NCBI GenBank assembly: GCA_001464495.1
Contig: LNDZ01000033.1
Span: 248,001-312,000 of the forward strand
Direction: 5' to 3'
Length of the DNA stretch: 64,000 nt
Origin: Betaproteobacteria bacterium Ga0074130
GTDB lineage: Bacteria; Pseudomonadota; Gammaproteobacteria; Burkholderiales; Rhodocyclaceae
The first letter of the stretch is position 1; the number at the start of each line of letters is the position of its first letter. This document shows, piece by piece, positions 63,337-64,000 of this stretch. Both the position numbers and the translations under genes were made by a program. Under the pieces are notes generated by a model. It was not told the origin of the DNA. It saw only the letters and a list, made by a program, of their open reading frames with translations, and did not search any database.

Positions 63337-63993
63337 ATGAAACCTGACTGGAATACCATCGATACCGTCCTCCTCGATATGGACGGCACCCTGCTGGATC
63401 TGAATTTCGACAATCACTTCTGGCAGAATCATCTGCCGAGGCGGTATGCCGAGCATCACGGGCGTGACCATGCAGAGGTGCGTGACGAACTGAAAGCGCG
63501 CTTCAAGGCGCATGAAGGCACCTTGCCTTGGTACTCGGTGGATTTCTGGACGGAAGCGCTTGCTATCGATCTGATGCCGCTCAAGCATGAGGTCGCACAT
63601 CTGATTGATATTCACCCCGGTGTCCCTGAGTTCCTGAGCGCTGCGCGCAGTGCAAGCAAGCGTGTGCTGCTTGTCACCAATGCACACCACAAGAGTCTAA
63701 AGTTGAAGATGGATCGCACAGGTCTGAGCGTGCACTTTGATGCCATGATCACCTCGCATGAGCTGGGCCTAGCTAAGGAAGATGTGCGCTTCTGGGACAA
63801 GCTGCGCGCGCTTGAGCCCTTTGATCCGGCACGCACATTGTTGGTGGATGACACCATTTCCGTCCTCGACTCTGCCCATCGTTACGGTATTGCCGAGCTG
63901 CGTGCGATTGCCCGTCCCGATACACAACAGCCCGTGCGTGCGCTGACGCGCTATGCCGCACTCAACAGTTTCCACGAGCTGCTTCCGATCTGA
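63337..63993 (+). CDS. yrfG: HAD-family GMP/IMP nucleotidase, YrfG-like
   Basis: A 218-residue HAD hydrolase. Motif I VLLDMDGTLLDL, motif II LLVTNAHHKSLKLKM, and motif IV LLVDDTISVLDSA are intact, and NFDNHFWQNHLP just after motif I is typical of the GMP/IMP nucleotidase (YrfG) group. It follows rng by 37 bases and ends 7 bases from the window edge. Confidence 0.88.
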   Translation: MKPDWNTIDTVLLDMDGTLLDLNFDNHFWQNHLPRRYAEHHGRDHAEVRDELKARFKAHEGTLPWYSVDFWTEALAIDLMPLKHEVAHLIDIHPGVPEFLSAARSASKRVLLVTNAHHKSLKLKMDRTGLSVHFDAMITSHELGLAKEDVRFWDKLRALEPFDPARTLLVDDTISVLDSAHRYGIAELRAIARPDTQQPVRALTRYAALNSFHELLPI

Positions 63994-64000
63994 TCTTTCC

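Overview
The window looks like chromosomal DNA of a betaproteobacterium with moderately high G+C. The evidence is the NtrY-like kinase/DUF4390/rsmB order, the short permease-free PTS set next to gshB/gshA, a proteobacterial-type glutamate-cysteine ligase, a BPSS1780-type membrane protein, and a nadD-rsfS-rlmH-maf-rng block. I cannot name the genus. I saw no tRNA, rRNA, CRISPR array, transposase or phage gene. Most of the window is dense housekeeping sequence with many 1-4 bp stop/start overlaps.

Layout. 1-6.3 kb (minus): NtrY-like kinase (cut by the edge), DUF4390, rsmB, a THUMP rRNA methyltransferase, hemJ and an SDR protein. 6.4-8.5 kb: a ferredoxin-type reductase translationally coupled to a degenerate-EAL/HDOD signalling protein. 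8.5-13.4 kb: a complete branched-chain amino acid ABC importer (livJ-livH-livM-livG-livF). 13.6-14.5 kb: iron storage pair bfd and bfr behind Fur-box-like sites. 14.6-21.2 kb: cytochrome c551, ilvD, lgt, a methylmalonyl-CoA epimerase-like protein, a radical SAM protein and recQ. 21.3-28.3 kb: an EAL protein, a CzcCBA-type divalent metal efflux set and a putative metalloprotease. 28.4-31 kb: OxyR with rubredoxin, rubredoxin reductase and a small zinc-ribbon protein. 31-39.6 kb: MFS, NnrU, YaeQ, two ABC-F ATPases, outer-membrane phospholipase A and DUF1840. 39.6-44.7 kb: ptsI, ptsH, an EIIA, a small membrane protein, gshB and gshA. 44.8-49.4 kb is the least ordinary stretch: a lone TaqI-like DNA adenine methyltransferase, a HEPN/AbiU2-like protein, a secreted unknown, a cupin and a membrane-GNAT fusion. 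49.5-56.6 kb: a shikimate-kinase-like protein, MidA, TcdA, then a two-component system followed by PAP2 phosphatase and EptA, a lipid A modification unit. 56.7-64 kb: pteridine reductase, ttcA, two membrane proteins, nadD-rsfS-rlmH, maf, rng and a yrfG-like nucleotidase.

The strongest non-gene signals are three. First, a ~63 bp element with a palindromic core occurs twice, in the same orientation and at nearly the same distance upstream of livH and of ilvD, so it may link branched-chain amino acid uptake and synthesis. Second, four 11-bp-phased CTTTCAC-like repeats lie just upstream of the PAP2-eptA pair, directly after its own response regulator and kinase genes. Third, a perfect inverted repeat encloses a -10-like hexamer and ends on the start codon of the pteridine reductase. 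Two genes escape a plain long-ORF view: rubredoxin (59 aa, 29558-29737) and a 61-aa zinc-ribbon protein (30761-30946).
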